From Harmonia axyridis (taxonomy: Eukaryota; Arthropoda; Insecta; Coleoptera; Coccinellidae), in contig NC_059502.1 of the NCBI RefSeq assembly GCF_914767665.1, positions 59,812,031 through 59,876,030 of the forward strand: DNA of 64,000 nucleotides. The letters run 5' to 3'. The notes beneath the pieces were generated by a model. The model saw nothing but the letters and a program-made list of their open reading frames with translations. It was not told where the DNA came from and did not search any database. Position 1 is the first letter of the stretch. The number at the start of each line of letters is the position of its first letter. The translations under genes and the position numbers were made by a program. Positions 35,601 through 46,239 of the stretch are shown piece after piece.

Positions 35601-38600
35601 TTTACATAACTAGTTTTAATACCAATTGAATTGAAAAAAAAATTTAAGGATTACATTGTAACCGCAGTTTCGAACTCATTATTATTATCATTATTTCAAT
35701 AAAAGTAGAGGTAAAAACCTATAATACTCAATTTAAACAAAAAAAGCATACATGCACGTGTGAAGTGAATAACTGAAGAGAAAAAAAACTGTCACATCCT
35801 TAAGATAAATTTCCAAAACAAAAGACAAAAGACTTATTCTTATTCATTTTCAGACACTGTGAAGATTTTACAAAATGTACAGAGCATTCATGTAAAACAG
35901 GTACAAGAAAGGTGGTACTTGGAAAAACCCAGGGAAGATGTTATAAAATTTGGTAGATAGCCAATCATCAATACTCTGAAAATTTTGGAATGACAAAATT
36001 TTGTTTGTTCGTTCATAATTTCAAAACTATTTCTGTTGAAACACGTATCTACGGTAAGTACTTCTCCGTGAGAGACTGTTCTTATTTCCTCTTCCTTTGT
36101 TTTATGAACAATTTTCCACGTAAGTCATTCCAAATTGTTGTTTTCCTTGGACTCGAATGTCACGCAGGTAGCTATCGCTTCCCACGTGGTGTTGTTGGTT
36201 ATTGCCGTTCCGTTGTTGAGTCATTCTGTAAATTGTTGCCTGAAAACCCATTCTGTCCTATTGCTGAAACCACCAATGGAAGGTTAGCTTCTGTTGTTGA
36301 CTCTGTTTGTTGTTTCCTTCAAGTGTTGCTGATCTTGACACCTTTTCAGCGTATTGATATTTCGCTATCTACCAAATTTCATAGCCTCTTCCCTGGGTTT
36401 TCCCAAGTACCACCTTTCTTGTACGTGTTTTACATAAATGCTTTGTACATTTTGTAGAATCTTCACAGTGTCTGAAGAAGAACTAGAATAAGTTCGAAAC
36501 TGCGGTTACAATGTAATCCTTAAATTGTTTTTTCAATTCAATTGGTAGTAAAACTTAGTTATAATAAAAACTTGTTTTTATCATGATCAACTAACAAAAA
36601 GTTATGGCTGAAACAATTAATATTTCTTTATTCTGTTGAAAAACCTTTATCTAGTACATATCATTTCCGATAAAGGTACCTATATGATCGGATCCGGAAA
36701 GGATTGCGATATTCCAAAATATCCTGCATCGTAGAATTCTAACGAAACCAAAATGTTCGAATAATTGACCTATTAATACAGGAAATTGATCAGATATTTT
36801 ACCGCAACTGCAAACTTTCGATTAGCTTGTCCTGTAAATGTATAGTTTTCTCATGAAATGATGAGGATTGCGAAAATACATTTTAGACATTGAAAGGAGT
36901 TCTGCTAACAGCATCTATCGAACAATATACTTCTTAAAAAGTAATGGATTTATTTTTGGGAAAGATGCGAGTGGGTATGCCTTTGGGTCAGTTTCATCTT
37001 ATTCTTATGATCATCCACTGCTTTTGATTGGAGTAGTTCAAATTCAGCAGAGAAGAATTATTGCACATTCGAAAAAGAATTATTAGCAGTAGTTTAATGT
37101 ACAAAATGCTTTACCTCATATTCATTTGGAAGACAAAATTTTAACCGATCACCAACCTCATACTTGTTCAATATGAATGTAATAACAATAGTCTAAACTG
37201 AATACTACATAGATGTTCCCTTGGCGGTCGTGTACTACATAGATTTAACTGCAACATTTGAAAGAGCAGGATTGAGTCATGACGTGACCACGAAAAAGAT
37301 GAAGATGTTTTGATTTCAACCAAAGATAAGGGAAGTCAAGTCAAGTGATCTGAAATGGTCGTGTATGAAAACAATATTGTATCTCTATTAAATACGCCGA
37401 ACCAATCAAAACATCGGTTAGAGCTCTGGTCACTAACATTGTGCCTCTCAACTTTATGTTAGAGTCAATTCCTCTCTGTATGCGATATTTCTGCAAATGA
37501 TCCGATTCTGGTCAAATATGCGCCGTTTTGATCGATAACTTATTGACATTTTGAAGGTAATATCATTATGCCTCTCTCATAGAAGCCCCCGTCCTTATTG
37601 GCAACAAATTGAGACAATCGTTTTTCTCAAACTTATGTTCAAGCGAATTTTCCACCAGCGAAATTGTTCACCATGGACAGGAACAGATGTTAATCACTTG
37701 GTGCCAGGTCGGACTATAAGGTGAATGCATAAGAACCTCCAAACCAAGCTCACGGAGCATGTGGCGAGTCACTATATCGATGTGTGTGGCCTAGCGTTGT
37801 CCTGATAGAACACAATTTCTATACTATACGCTCTATTAATGATGACGTCACACACCGCCATTTTAGTTCTCCTGTCAGTGTTCGGAATCCAAATAAACAA
37901 ATTGTCTATTAACCTCGTTCCTTCTGTCTATCAATTAATACTAAAATCGTTCCTCAAATACTCTAATTTATGAAAATAAGCCAATTCCTTCAACGACACC
38001 GTACTAATTTGAATGACAATTTGTTTGTTTGGATTCTGAACCTGACAGGAGAACCAAAAATAGCGGTGTGTGACGTTACACTAATAGAGCGTATTGGTCA
38101 AAGCTTACCGCTTCTGGGCGATTACTTCCTTCAGACGGTCTAATCATACACAGTACAGTTTCGAGTTAACAGTTATACCGAAGGGGAGCAGCTCATAGTA
38201 GATAATTCCCTACCAATCCCATCAAACACACAGCGAAACCTTCCTGGACGGCAATCCTAGCTTGGTCACCGTTTCCGCCGGCTCACCAATTATCGACTAT
38301 GATCGTTTTCGCTTGACGTTGTCGATAGTTATCCACTTTCCATCGCCAGTCACAAAGTTCAAGAATGGGTTGATTTTGTTTTAAGGCACGATGAAGTTTT
38401 CTCTTAATGTTGCGATTCACAGATGAAAATTCTGTCTATGAGATTTTTTTGGGATAACTCGTGTGGTACATACATCGAGCTTTCAATTGAGACCAGCCTC
38501 ATACAAATGGTTCCATACGGTTTTTGTAATCGTTAGCTCTTGGCCAACTGAAACAGTGCTTACATGACGGTTGGTCTCGACAATGTCCATGATTTATCGA

Positions 38601-41600
38601 CTCTTTCGACGATTGGCTTTCCAATGCGTGGTGCATCTTTGACATCGAAATTACCGGAACGGAATCGACTAAACAAAAATTACGCGAGATTGGCTGTTAC
38701 AGTATCAGGAGGAAATACTATTTACATTTCAGCCGCTTGGCTTGCATTTCCACCTTTATCGAAAAAAAACTGTAAAATTTAGTGTCTTTTCTCTTTGCTA
38801 GTGTCCATCTTTGACACGCACTCGAACTAAACTGAGTAAACTAATCACAAAACTGTCAGAAAAGTTATGTAGTACTAAATCTCATCTTTCTAACGCCATT
38901 TAGTGGAACCCGATCAAACTTATACAACGCCAGATACAGATAACGAAAGCTCAAATTTGCAAAATTACAGATATTTTTTTCGAAGTTCCACTGAAACAAA
39001 CTCGCAAAAATGGATCGATTCGGCCCTGCTCTGATAAAAGGTATAAATAAATTCAAATGATCAGTAATAATAGATACACTTTCGTTAATGGTTTTGGATA
39101 ATTAATGGAACGAATTATTCGAAGTTGTATCAAAGAAATGCCATCAGATAATTACATTTCTCTTTGAAGGTTCTCCTGAGAACATTAGGTTGTAAAATGT
39201 AAAATGTCAAAAAAATATTTCCTAAGAAAGAATTACCTATTTGAACTGTTTTTCTGCATAGCGTCGGAAGAAAATCGATGTATTCTGGTGGCTTCTTCAA
39301 CGAGCAATTCACTATTCCTATGGTGTAATTATCGAATGGGTCACCACACCTGGGATCATATTCTGAGTTACATTCGTAACAACGAATGGACTTGTCTACC
39401 CATCTTTTGTCTTGTCTGTGTTTTGCCTGACCTACAAAATGATGAACAATATAAATAACTAATGTAACATGTGAATTTGAATAATATTTACTATGTTTCG
39501 TCAAGATAAAATCTGAAACAAACCTAATATATGAGAAAGAATACATTTGGTATTAGTGAACTACTCTCTTATTTATAATTTTCTTGTTTCATGTAGGAAC
39601 GTGTTGTTTAATTTCTTGGACAAAATGCATTTAGCATTTACCTAGAGCTGGACTTTCTATACCTATTGGATAAGATATTGAAATTTGTATATTCACAAAA
39701 TTGAAGTTCCAAAGAATTCATTATTACATCTACACTCCTACACAATATTACACGTTTCATCAAATCCAAGCAATATCAGTTCAGATTCTATTATACGTGG
39801 TTGAATTTCTTTCGTTTTTTAGTTTGATAATGTTAAAATGAAATTTTCGACACAATCCACGATTTATTCATTTATTTATTTTTTTGATGATTTATAAATG
39901 AAATTTAATGACCCATTCGAGTTGCGTTGTCAATACATTTTTTCTCGCTATTTCTCGGCTTAATGAAATAACTACTTTCTATCTACACAAATTATTGTAA
40001 AGGTTTATTAAGGATCGAATATATTTCAATTTTTAAAGGATTCAAAGACCTTAGTATTTGCCTGAGTCAATGAATGAAAGTTTCTATCATTACTATTTCA
40101 ATAATAATGAGTTTAATCGTATTTTAATAAACATAATACAAAAATTCGTGTAGTACCAAAAAAACCAAAAATCATACAAAATTACATCTGTAAATCTTAC
40201 GCTGTCATCAAAAAAATATGACGACAAAAGTTATTTTATCAGAACTCAGGAGAAAAATATAATGCAGATTGGCTCTTGCAGAATGTTCAACACCCGGTTA
40301 GTGTTCTGGTGTAATCTTTCATATCAACCAAAGGCATGGGGCGCCTATACATTGTAGTGGAGACTATGAGACAAGTTTAGTACAAGAAAGTACTAGAAAC
40401 CCAGCTAAGTATTACCGCAGCTTAACTAATTCCCTGACAATGATGAATTAATTTTTATGGACGATTCTGTATAATTCCAAAAAGCCAGGAGTGACACTGC
40501 TCTTTTAAGTACCAAATGGTATTTGAAAAACAATTCATTAATTCAAAAATTCAACAACAGTGACACGGCCTAGGTATAATGATAATCTAAAATGAAAATA
40601 AGCATTTTTTTCTCAGAAAATATTTAAAGATAGAATACATCAAAATGATTGTCAATGAAATTATGAATAAAAAAGATAGAAACGTAATTTTCTGGAGTTG
40701 AAGGTTCCATTGGTCTATATCTTCTAATTGGATATTGTAACACTTTATATATGAGGTTGTTGGTCTTCGCTAAGAACAGTTCAAATAGAAGAAATCCAAT
40801 ATCGAGTTACAATCTTAGACCTATTAACCTCTAAATATGCTTACCGTAGTAGTAAGCAAAAGATCAGATGAAAAACCGACTGAAACACAGCTAAAACTAC
40901 TGGAATTATGCAATTTTTTTGAACAATCTGGCCGTGAAAGCATTAAAAGAGAGATAAAGGGAAGAAACAAGGCGCTCATTAACCCCCAATTCTACTCAAC
41001 CAAATATGTTAATAAGTTCACTATTAAATATAATGAATTCCATTAGGTCTTTTCACGTCCTTGAATAAACATTCAAATTACAGGGTTATGTGCATTGAAA
41101 TTAGGCGACCGATTTGCCTCGATAAAATCTACATATGTATGCAGACATTGTAGACGAAATGTTGGCGTAGTCCAAATTGCTCTGATTTAAATAATCCTAA
41201 CCCAATAATTTGAACTCCATCTCAATAAAATCTTTTAGTGATTTTTTTAATTCACCAAAATTTTAAGTTCTTTTTATACTGATTGGCAGGATATTGAAAA
41301 GTTTAGAACCATGATAGAAGACAAACTTGTGTGTATGAATTTTTTAAGGGCTAATAGACTTATGTATGAGTTTATCATTAGTTTTTCTTTTTTTTTTCGT
41401 ATATCAGTTGATGATACCATATGTGTCTAAATGCCCATATTATACATTGACATGCATAAATATCTTCCGCCCCACGTCGGGGTTATCATTTTGGCTTAGC
41501 GTTTTCATGCAATTTGAAGATGCCTCTCTGATGATAACGGTGTTTTACCCTGGGACCACTGATGAAATCGTTAGTAATTGAGCAGCCTTCGACGCAATCT

Positions 41601-44600
41601 CTAGGGCTTGCGAAGAGTCACCACATAATCTTTGGGTAAAATGCCATGCAGCTAAATAGATATCGATAACTTGCAACAAAGAATGAGCACTTAAATGAAA
41701 AATCTAACAAATACCACCCAAGAAAAACCATGTAACGTACAAGACTGACAAAAACCGAAGAAGGTTTGCTGGAATTCAGAGAACTTTTAGAAATCAAATC
41801 AATCGAATCAACAGCTTTACAACTGCAAAAGAAGTATATTTAATACGGCCACCAGAATATAATCAGAAAAACTACTAAGATGGGGGAGAAGCCCCTTTAT
41901 GGAAGACATTTCAATGAGGTGAATAACATCAGGTTGAATCTATTCAGAAACGTCTTCTTGACGCCCAAGATCAAGTTATCTCAACAAAAAACTACTGCGA
42001 ACATATCAATTAATGAATGAATCAATCCTAAATATCACCAGTGTATCTTGACAGTTTTGCAAGAATCTAATATACAAAGGAGTGTAACATGAAAGATACT
42101 TCATCAAGAATTGAACTATTAAAAGTAAATACATGCCGGAAACCATCCTGGAGAACTTATATTTTGAATATCTGGGTATGAATTAATTATTATTTCAGCG
42201 AGGAGTGAGAAAGTCGATTACAAAGGGAGTTTTTTTTTCCTTCGCTGGTAGGCTAAATAAATATTATTATCCACTCATTTTTCAGAATTTAGTTCAAAAT
42301 AAAACACTGTTTTGAGAAAAAAGGGCAAAAGTTGAAGGGGATTGAGAAAAAAATCTAGTTCAACCCCTTTATGAATAAAAAACAATAGAAAAGAAAATAT
42401 GCATCGGCCACTTACCCACCAAAAGTTTCGGACACACAGTGAAGAGGATATCTTGTATACCGCAGTTTAAAAGCTTGAATGAAGAATTGATTTAAACTGA
42501 CTGGGACATTAAATCGAGAGAGTACACATTATATGAAATTTCCTTCTTCAAGTGCCATCTCCGAGACGAAGGTTGGTAATCATCATTGCTGTCTTTACTT
42601 TAGACGCTGCTGCTTCAAAAAATTGTTTAGAAGTGCATCCAAACCACTCTCTCAGGTTTCGTAACTTAAATATTCTTCTACCTATACTACGCTCATCTTG
42701 GATTTTTTTCCAAATTATGAGTTGTAAAAGATCATATTTCTTTCTTCTCATGATGTGATCGAAACATTTCAAATTTCGTCTTATCATGTTAACAAGCTTT
42801 CTCTCATTCCCTACGCGTCTCAGAACTTCTACTTTCTTCTCATCCTACATCCATGATATTATTCTCTGAGGATCATTCTGAATACCTATATTTCAAACTC
42901 TTCAATCTTTTTAAGAATTGCAGTATGCATGTTATGCTTCCACTCTAGAAGAGTAGAAAATACGTAACATTTAGTCAAGTGAGTTTCTCATCTTGATGTA
43001 GTTCGCTCATGCTTTTTCAATTGTTATTTTTATTACCTGGGTTATTCATTTTCGCTATTGACCATTACTCCAAGGTCAGGGTACTGCTATATCCAATCTA
43101 TGTTTTTGCATTATATATAAAATAGAAATACTAAAATGCGTTTTTTATTAAATATGTCATGATGAAACTTCAATAACGTAGGAAGAGCGAGTGAACATCA
43201 GGGATGTACCATATTGTTTTCATCAAATGAAGGGGTCAGACATTATCACAGTATGATATAAATAGGCTGCATGGAATTTTCTCCTATCTTCCATCGAAAG
43301 TCATTCAGCATCTGTCAATCTATAACTCACTCACTCGTAAAGAGGTATTCCATAAATGAAGCACAAAGAACACTTCGGAAAACGCTTAACTCTTTTTTTT
43401 ATTCACTGAATCAAGGGATGCCACTTAGTTGGAGTGACATAATGCTAGATGGTCATTATCTATTTTTGGGATATCGGTAATTGATTTATATAGAAACTCT
43501 TCCGGGCCTGACGCACTGATGACAGCGGCAATTTCAAAGCACTTTTGTTTTCTCGTTAGTACCAATCGTCAAAAGAGGCATGTTAAAATTTCGCAGTTAA
43601 GAGTTACGTCTGAATCTATATTTGAAGGTCAAGTGGCGCTATTAATTCTTGTTGTTTGAAAAATTGATGAAAACGAGTTTCGTGTATTGACAATGCTCCT
43701 TGTCACAAATCGATGAAAACCTTCTTTTTGGCCACCGAGGTTATTCTTCATAAGTTGCCACCAGTGATTACTGGCCTTTTGCAGCCTCTTAAAGAATGTC
43801 CCAGGAGAAAAAAAAGGCAAAGAGAAATCTTTCTTTAGAAAACGTATTTGAAAGTTAGAGGAGCATAATGATAATATTGGCAAATAATGTCGAATTTTTA
43901 AGAAAAAACGTGTTTTCACTGGTTATATCCGAGACGTGTTTGAATAATAATTTAAAGCTTGGTCCACGGTCGATGGTACCCTAGACTTTTACGGAAAACG
44001 GAAGATTTTTTATTAAAAATTTTGTTTCTTAAGTGGGAACCACTTAAATGCAAGTTTTCATTCCAATCGCAATATTACAATAGGTGCATTTGTTTTAGTT
44101 ATCCATGGAAACTAAAAAGATCTTGAACTTTAACGCTCTATAGTTTTGGTAACAAAGCGTTTTCATTTGGTAAAAATAAATATAAGCACTTTTTTAATTT
44201 CCACATATTTTCACCAAATCAATATGAATTTCCATCAAGTAAGGACTGTATCCATTAAATAAAAGCGTTTTCAAACACATATTTACGAAAAAAATATATA
44301 TTTTGACCTAAAAAATACTCCGCTGAAATCTGGATAATGAATTTTCAATCACCCTGTATATTAATGATAAAGCATACCTAGATACAATAAATTACAAGGT
44401 TTTATATAATAATTGGTGTCGGTTTCCAATTATTTTAAATGGACTCATTATAAAAGGCTTTATAGTATTATAATATAAAGAATTGATATTTTCGTTGAAT
44501 AAATGCTTTCAAAATATAGGTACTTAGTCATTTCAGTTAGAAGGTTAAAATAATGCAGAATGTTTTTCTCAATTCGACCATGTTCTTTGGAGACAATTGT

Positions 44601-45513
44601 TGCAACTGGGGTAGAAGAATTCATAAAATTTGGTAGAGTTTTTTGTTCAAACAGTGTGAAGAGCATCTATCCTCCTCAGTTGTTCATGGTGGAGCAACTA
44701 ATCATACCATACAAAAAGCAAAATGTTGTAAAATCACATCTTGAATGATAAGACTACAGTTATAGAAATTATCAAAATTAAATTAATATTTTTTTAAAAT
44801 TATGAGACAATTTCAAAAAGTGGGGCATCAATCTGGGTTTTAATTACCTGTTCTGAAGTTAGCCTAGTTCTGAAGCCGCAATTACAATGAAATTCTGCAC
44901 GAAGCTTGAAATTGCTATTATATTTATACATTACTATTTCAACCTGATCAAATTCAAATTTTAATATAAATAATTCAGCTAATTGGAGCTTGTGCCTTCA
45001 TCATTTTCATGTATTCTTCAGAAATTTCTTATCGTGGTTTTTATATTTGAAGATAATCGACAAATTTAACTTCATTATTATACTATTTTTTATTTTTGAA
45101 AATAATATCCAAAAGCAAAATTTTTTGATAAATGATGACTTGATGATTATTTCTCGAAATAATAATTAATGAATGAATGACATTTTCGTAACTCAAACGA
45201 GAAAAAATGTATTGCTAATATTATCGGTTTTCTATTATTTGAATAATAGAAAAGTGGAAATAGGATAACTGTCATTCAATTTCGATTATCGGTTTTCTTG
45301 TTTTCCACCTAATACAGGAAGCTCTGCAAGTACCTTCCTCCCGAATTAAAGGATAATCAAGGTATCTGGTCAAATAAGACTGATCCAATTTCGAATTTGG
45401 ATCAAAAGTTCAAACATAATTCAATTAATGATAAACTCACACTCTGCATAGCCGATCATCAGCAGTACCATTGCACAAATAGTCTTTATTGACAAAACTT
45501 TATTATCAATCAT
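29396..45513 (-). CDS. GPI-anchored Ly6/uPAR three-finger protein (complete, 3 exons)
   Basis: Join on the minus strand: 45513-45441, 39431-39237, 29625-29396; phases fit and give 165 residues. Residues 1-24 form a signal peptide (hydrophobic core CAMVLLMIGYA). The mature part opens its finger domain with IRCYECNSEYDPRCGDPF (42-57) and closes it with YCSCTGSLCN (125-134); ten cysteines fit five disulphides. NYT, NCS and NES are possible glycosylation sites. A hydrophobic tail from about residue 143 suggests GPI attachment. Family knowledge: insect proteins of this type (crok, crim, Sleepless relatives) act in septate junctions or channel regulation. The DPRCGDPF motif suggests a crok-like member, but orthology is not proven. 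Introns of 6.0 and 9.6 kb are full of transposons. Confidence 0.9.
29691..30140. repeat. Three tandem 150-bp repeats
   Basis: Units start at 29691, 29841 and 29991 with tagagcaatataaaaattat and differ at few positions; the third has a 5-bp insertion. Each contains gtatcatac and gtatgatac flanking a short spacer, a 9-bp perfect inverted repeat. The array lies 65 bp upstream (on the minus strand) of the Ly6 exon 3 acceptor. Confidence 0.92.
30346..30671 (-). pseudogene. Jockey-type LINE relic, C-terminal part
   Basis: Minus-strand frames read SSDVFNKSNR, then INRLRTGHGRCNSMLFKW and CGVEENIDHL, the terminal region after the reverse transcriptase in Jockey-clade LINEs. The upstream part of the same element continues at 31504-31850 beyond an inserted LTR-like repeat. 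Confidence 0.75.
30672..31502. mobile_element. Solo-LTR-like repeat, copy 2, inserted in a LINE
   Basis: About 830 bp, similar throughout to 1874-2743. It begins TATAGG and ends CCTAC. ATTAA lies on both sides (30667-30671 and 31503-31507), a perfect 5-bp target duplication. Removing the repeat and one ATTAA brings the two halves of the minus-strand LINE together (RKPLWIN continuing into the downstream half), confirming both the borders and the insertion order. Confidence 0.82.
31504..31850 (-). pseudogene. Jockey-type LINE relic, reverse transcriptase C-terminal part
   Basis: Minus strand reads GADARSLRTAALTLVFSAAE, then CCLVWFNSAHKINAQLNV and MKIISGVDL, and further on a stretch ending SRKPLWIN. 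These are typical Jockey-clade post-palm motifs. Stops and shifts are present. The element is split by the LTR-like repeat at 30672-31502. Confidence 0.8.
32181..33119 (+). mobile_element. DD41D mariner-like element, copy 3 (internally deleted)
   Basis: 939 bp with the same ends as the copy at 18318 (acgggtgtttttttt; last bases slightly mutated, caccctta). TA lies at both borders. The N-terminal part is deleted at the same point as in the other two copies. The ATG seen in copy 2 reads GTG here. It lies in intron 2 of the Ly6 gene, antisense to that gene. Confidence 0.92.
32390..33016 (+). pseudogene. DD41D transposase catalytic fragment, uninterrupted
   Basis: An unbroken 208-codon frame beginning at the deletion junction (TTG start; first internal ATG much later) reads ILFSDEAHFWLSG, QQDGATCHTARATIDLL, LTPLDYFLWGYVK and ends SRGGHMAEIIFKM. 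All three catalytic aspartates are kept, with 41 residues between the second and third. The helix-turn-helix region that would bind the ends is missing and the residual N-terminal fragment is out of frame, so no full transposase can be made from this copy. Confidence 0.85.
33120..33784. other. Intron sequence, nothing firmly recognised
   Basis: AT-rich with a somewhat GC-richer patch near 33145-33180. ataggtaggtaatc and gattacctat around 33183-33255 are inverted, but no element could be defined. Confidence 0.4.
33785..35075 (-). mobile_element. Degenerate mariner (D34D) element
   Basis: Inverted ends gtacaactttacttccgc and, from the right, gtacaactttgcttccgc. Minus-strand pieces: QQAISKRLKFMGMIQKQRNWVPYELKPRE, MTGDKKLVHYDNPKRRKS (first catalytic region), ILQHDNARP and SDYHLFRTMAHGLADQHF. 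Frameshifts separate them and part of the segment between the second and third catalytic motifs is lost. A 157-bp palindrome is nested near its 5' end (34861-35017). A relative is in the GST intron at 54664-55085. Confidence 0.9.
34861..35017. repeat. Near-perfect 157-bp hairpin inside the mariner
   Basis: aataaatagatcgtagatgt at the left is matched by the inverted sequence at the right, and pairing continues through aagcttaggtatttgt and caaatattagt to a loop of about 18 bases. Probably a small foldback MITE; if transcribed it would form a long RNA hairpin. Confidence 0.85.
35605..36575. mobile_element. Foldback element with long terminal inverted repeats
   Basis: Left-arm segments (accaattgaattgaaaaaa, aaggattacattgtaaccgc, agacactgtgaagatttta, aaggtggtacttgg) recur inverted in the right arm at about 36340-36560. 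The centre holds a 155-codon plus-strand open frame (35990-36457) that runs partly through the arm and matches nothing I know, so it is probably fortuitous. The flank at 36545-36610 recurs near 20000. Confidence 0.75.
36930..37170 (+). pseudogene. Gypsy-type pol relic (RNase H region)
   Basis: Plus-strand frames read GKDASGYAFGSV, YDHPLLL, then after a shift SAEKNYCTFEKELLAVV and SFGRQNF, the RT/RNase H connection of Gypsy-class LTR retrotransposons. Only about 240 bp remain, with frameshifts and stops. No LTRs were found next to it. Confidence 0.65.
37480..38950 (-). mobile_element. Mariner-like relic interrupted by a MITE
   Basis: The minus strand near 37730-37830 reads EIVFYQDNARPHTS, RHMLRELGLEVL and HSPYSP, a D34D-type catalytic region. 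Further transposase-like sequence continues upstream to about 38800 beyond an inserted MITE (37835-38093). Many shifts and stops. Ends not defined. Confidence 0.65.
37835..38093. mobile_element. MITE inserted in mariner relic
   Basis: About 260 bp with roughly 70-bp inverted ends: atacgctctattaatg, cacacaccgcc, gttctcctgtcag and ccaaataaacaaattgtc on the left, all mirrored on the right. It interrupts the transposase relic between its C- and N-terminal parts. Confidence 0.85.
39237..39431 (-). CDS. Ly6 gene exon 2: first half of finger domain
   Basis: Minus-strand acceptor attttgtag before GTCAGGC; donor AATAG followed by gtaatt. It encodes QAKHRQDKRWVDKSIRCYEC, SEYDPRCGDPFDNYTIG, IVNCSLKK and LCRKTVQI, with cysteines 1-5 of the finger domain. 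Both ends are phase 1, matching exons 1 and 3. Confidence 0.92.
39440..41580. other. Intron 1 of the Ly6 gene, nothing recognised
   Basis: AT-rich intron. A 69-codon open frame at 40837-41046 has a hydrophilic, charged composition but no recognised family and no splice context; not called as a gene. Confidence 0.45.
41590..42300 (+). pseudogene. Non-LTR retrotransposon relic, C-terminal region and 3' end
   Basis: Plus-strand frames read LDAQDQVISTKNYCEHI and LKVNTCRKPSWRTYI, the same C-terminal region as the LINE at 46240-47990. The downstream stretch (agaaagtcgattacaaaggg and ccttcgctggtaggctaaat) resembles the 3' tail of the relic at 63250-63625. Heavily decayed. Confidence 0.6.
42548..42860 (-). 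pseudogene. LINE relic, C-terminal region (RTE-like)
   Basis: The minus strand reads RRNLKCFDHIMRRKKYDLLQ, SIGRR, LREWFGCTSKQFFEAAASK and ITNLRLGDGT, the end of endonuclease/reverse-transcriptase LINE polyproteins. This is a different family from the neighbouring plus-strand LINE relics. Confidence 0.75.
43500..43970 (+). pseudogene. Mariner relic with internal deletion
   Basis: The plus strand at about 43690 reads DNAPCHKSMKTFFLATEVI, the second catalytic region of a D34D mariner. Flanking tctcgttagtacca near 43553 recalls the subterminal sequence at 1455 and 16410. Most of the transposase is missing. Confidence 0.6.
44130..44358. repeat. Short dispersed repeat ending caccctgtata
   Basis: Shares aactttaacgctctatagtt-, tgacctaaaaaatac- and caatcaccctgtata-type segments, in the same order, with 51234-51363. 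Likely a short non-autonomous element; no ends or duplication established. Confidence 0.55.
45441..45513 (-). CDS. Ly6 gene exon 1: signal peptide
   Basis: Minus-strand ATG at 45513-45511; donor GAGT followed by gtgagt. It encodes MIDNKVLSIK, then a hydrophobic TICAMVLLMIGYAE; the last base T joins GT of exon 2 to give Cys25. It is 73 nt long, so too short to stand out as an open frame; it was found by tracing back from exon 2 by splice phase and signal-peptide content. Confidence 0.8.
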
Positions 45514-45599
45514 ATTCACGTTGTTAGTCCCAACACGAACATAGAAAACTTAGTTTTAATAATAACGAAACAAAACAGTAAGCAGCAAAATGATTTATC

Positions 45600-45735
45600 A
45601 GAGACGTCTGCTCGTCTGTCGAAGGTTTTGCGCCTAGTTGTGGATGTCACGGTGACGTCATAGCGCCTATCCCCTCCACTACCCATCCGCCACGACGTCA
45701 CGGGATAATCAATATATGGGGACAATCCTGCCATC
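45600..45735 (-). promoter_or_regulatory. Probable Ly6 gene promoter with CRE-like sites
   Basis: A GC-richer island in AT-rich surroundings, starting about 90 bp upstream of the Ly6 ATG. It contains a full palindromic CRE (tgacgtca, 45653-45660), a second near-CRE (cgacgtcac, 45693-45701) and gatgtcacggtgacgtca between. CREB/ATF-type binding and promoter function are inferred from motif and position only. Confidence 0.5.
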
Positions 45736-46239
45736 TATTTCTCAAGGATTCTATAGTTTTGAATAATTAATTTTTATAGCACATGTAAACAAACCTTTTC
45801 TTTATCACAATATTTCTACATACGTCTAGATTCGAAATCTGGTTGTATGACAAATGAACATTTTGATAGCGGAAGTTGGAATTACTGACTGTATTGAATA
45901 GGGTCAATTATTTGATCTCATTATCGAAGTTCGATCGTTCCTTTGGTTTCTTTTGATCAGATCCAATTGACCTCCTATCATAATGAAGAGTTATCTATAA
46001 AACTATTCTCTTCAATGGATTATTTTCTTTCGATATTGATTCTACAAATTTTTGTGTCCCTCGTTGATAAATTGATGGTAATTAATAACACAATAATAAT
46101 GCATAACACAGCAGACCCCCCAAATGCCTACCTATAATCTACAAAATCAACACATCATGTACAGCATCTCGTATCGACAAACATATAGAGAAAAATAAGC
46201 AGAAAGTATGCTCCAAGAATGCTCTAGAATCGAAAGTGC

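Noticed and set aside
40837..41046. 69-codon open frame in Ly6 intron 1
   Set aside because: No homology seen, no splice sites or neighbours supporting a gene.
45516..45734. 72-codon minus-strand open frame upstream of the Ly6 start
   Set aside because: Covers the promoter-like GC-rich island; composition reflects that island and no protein family is recognisable.
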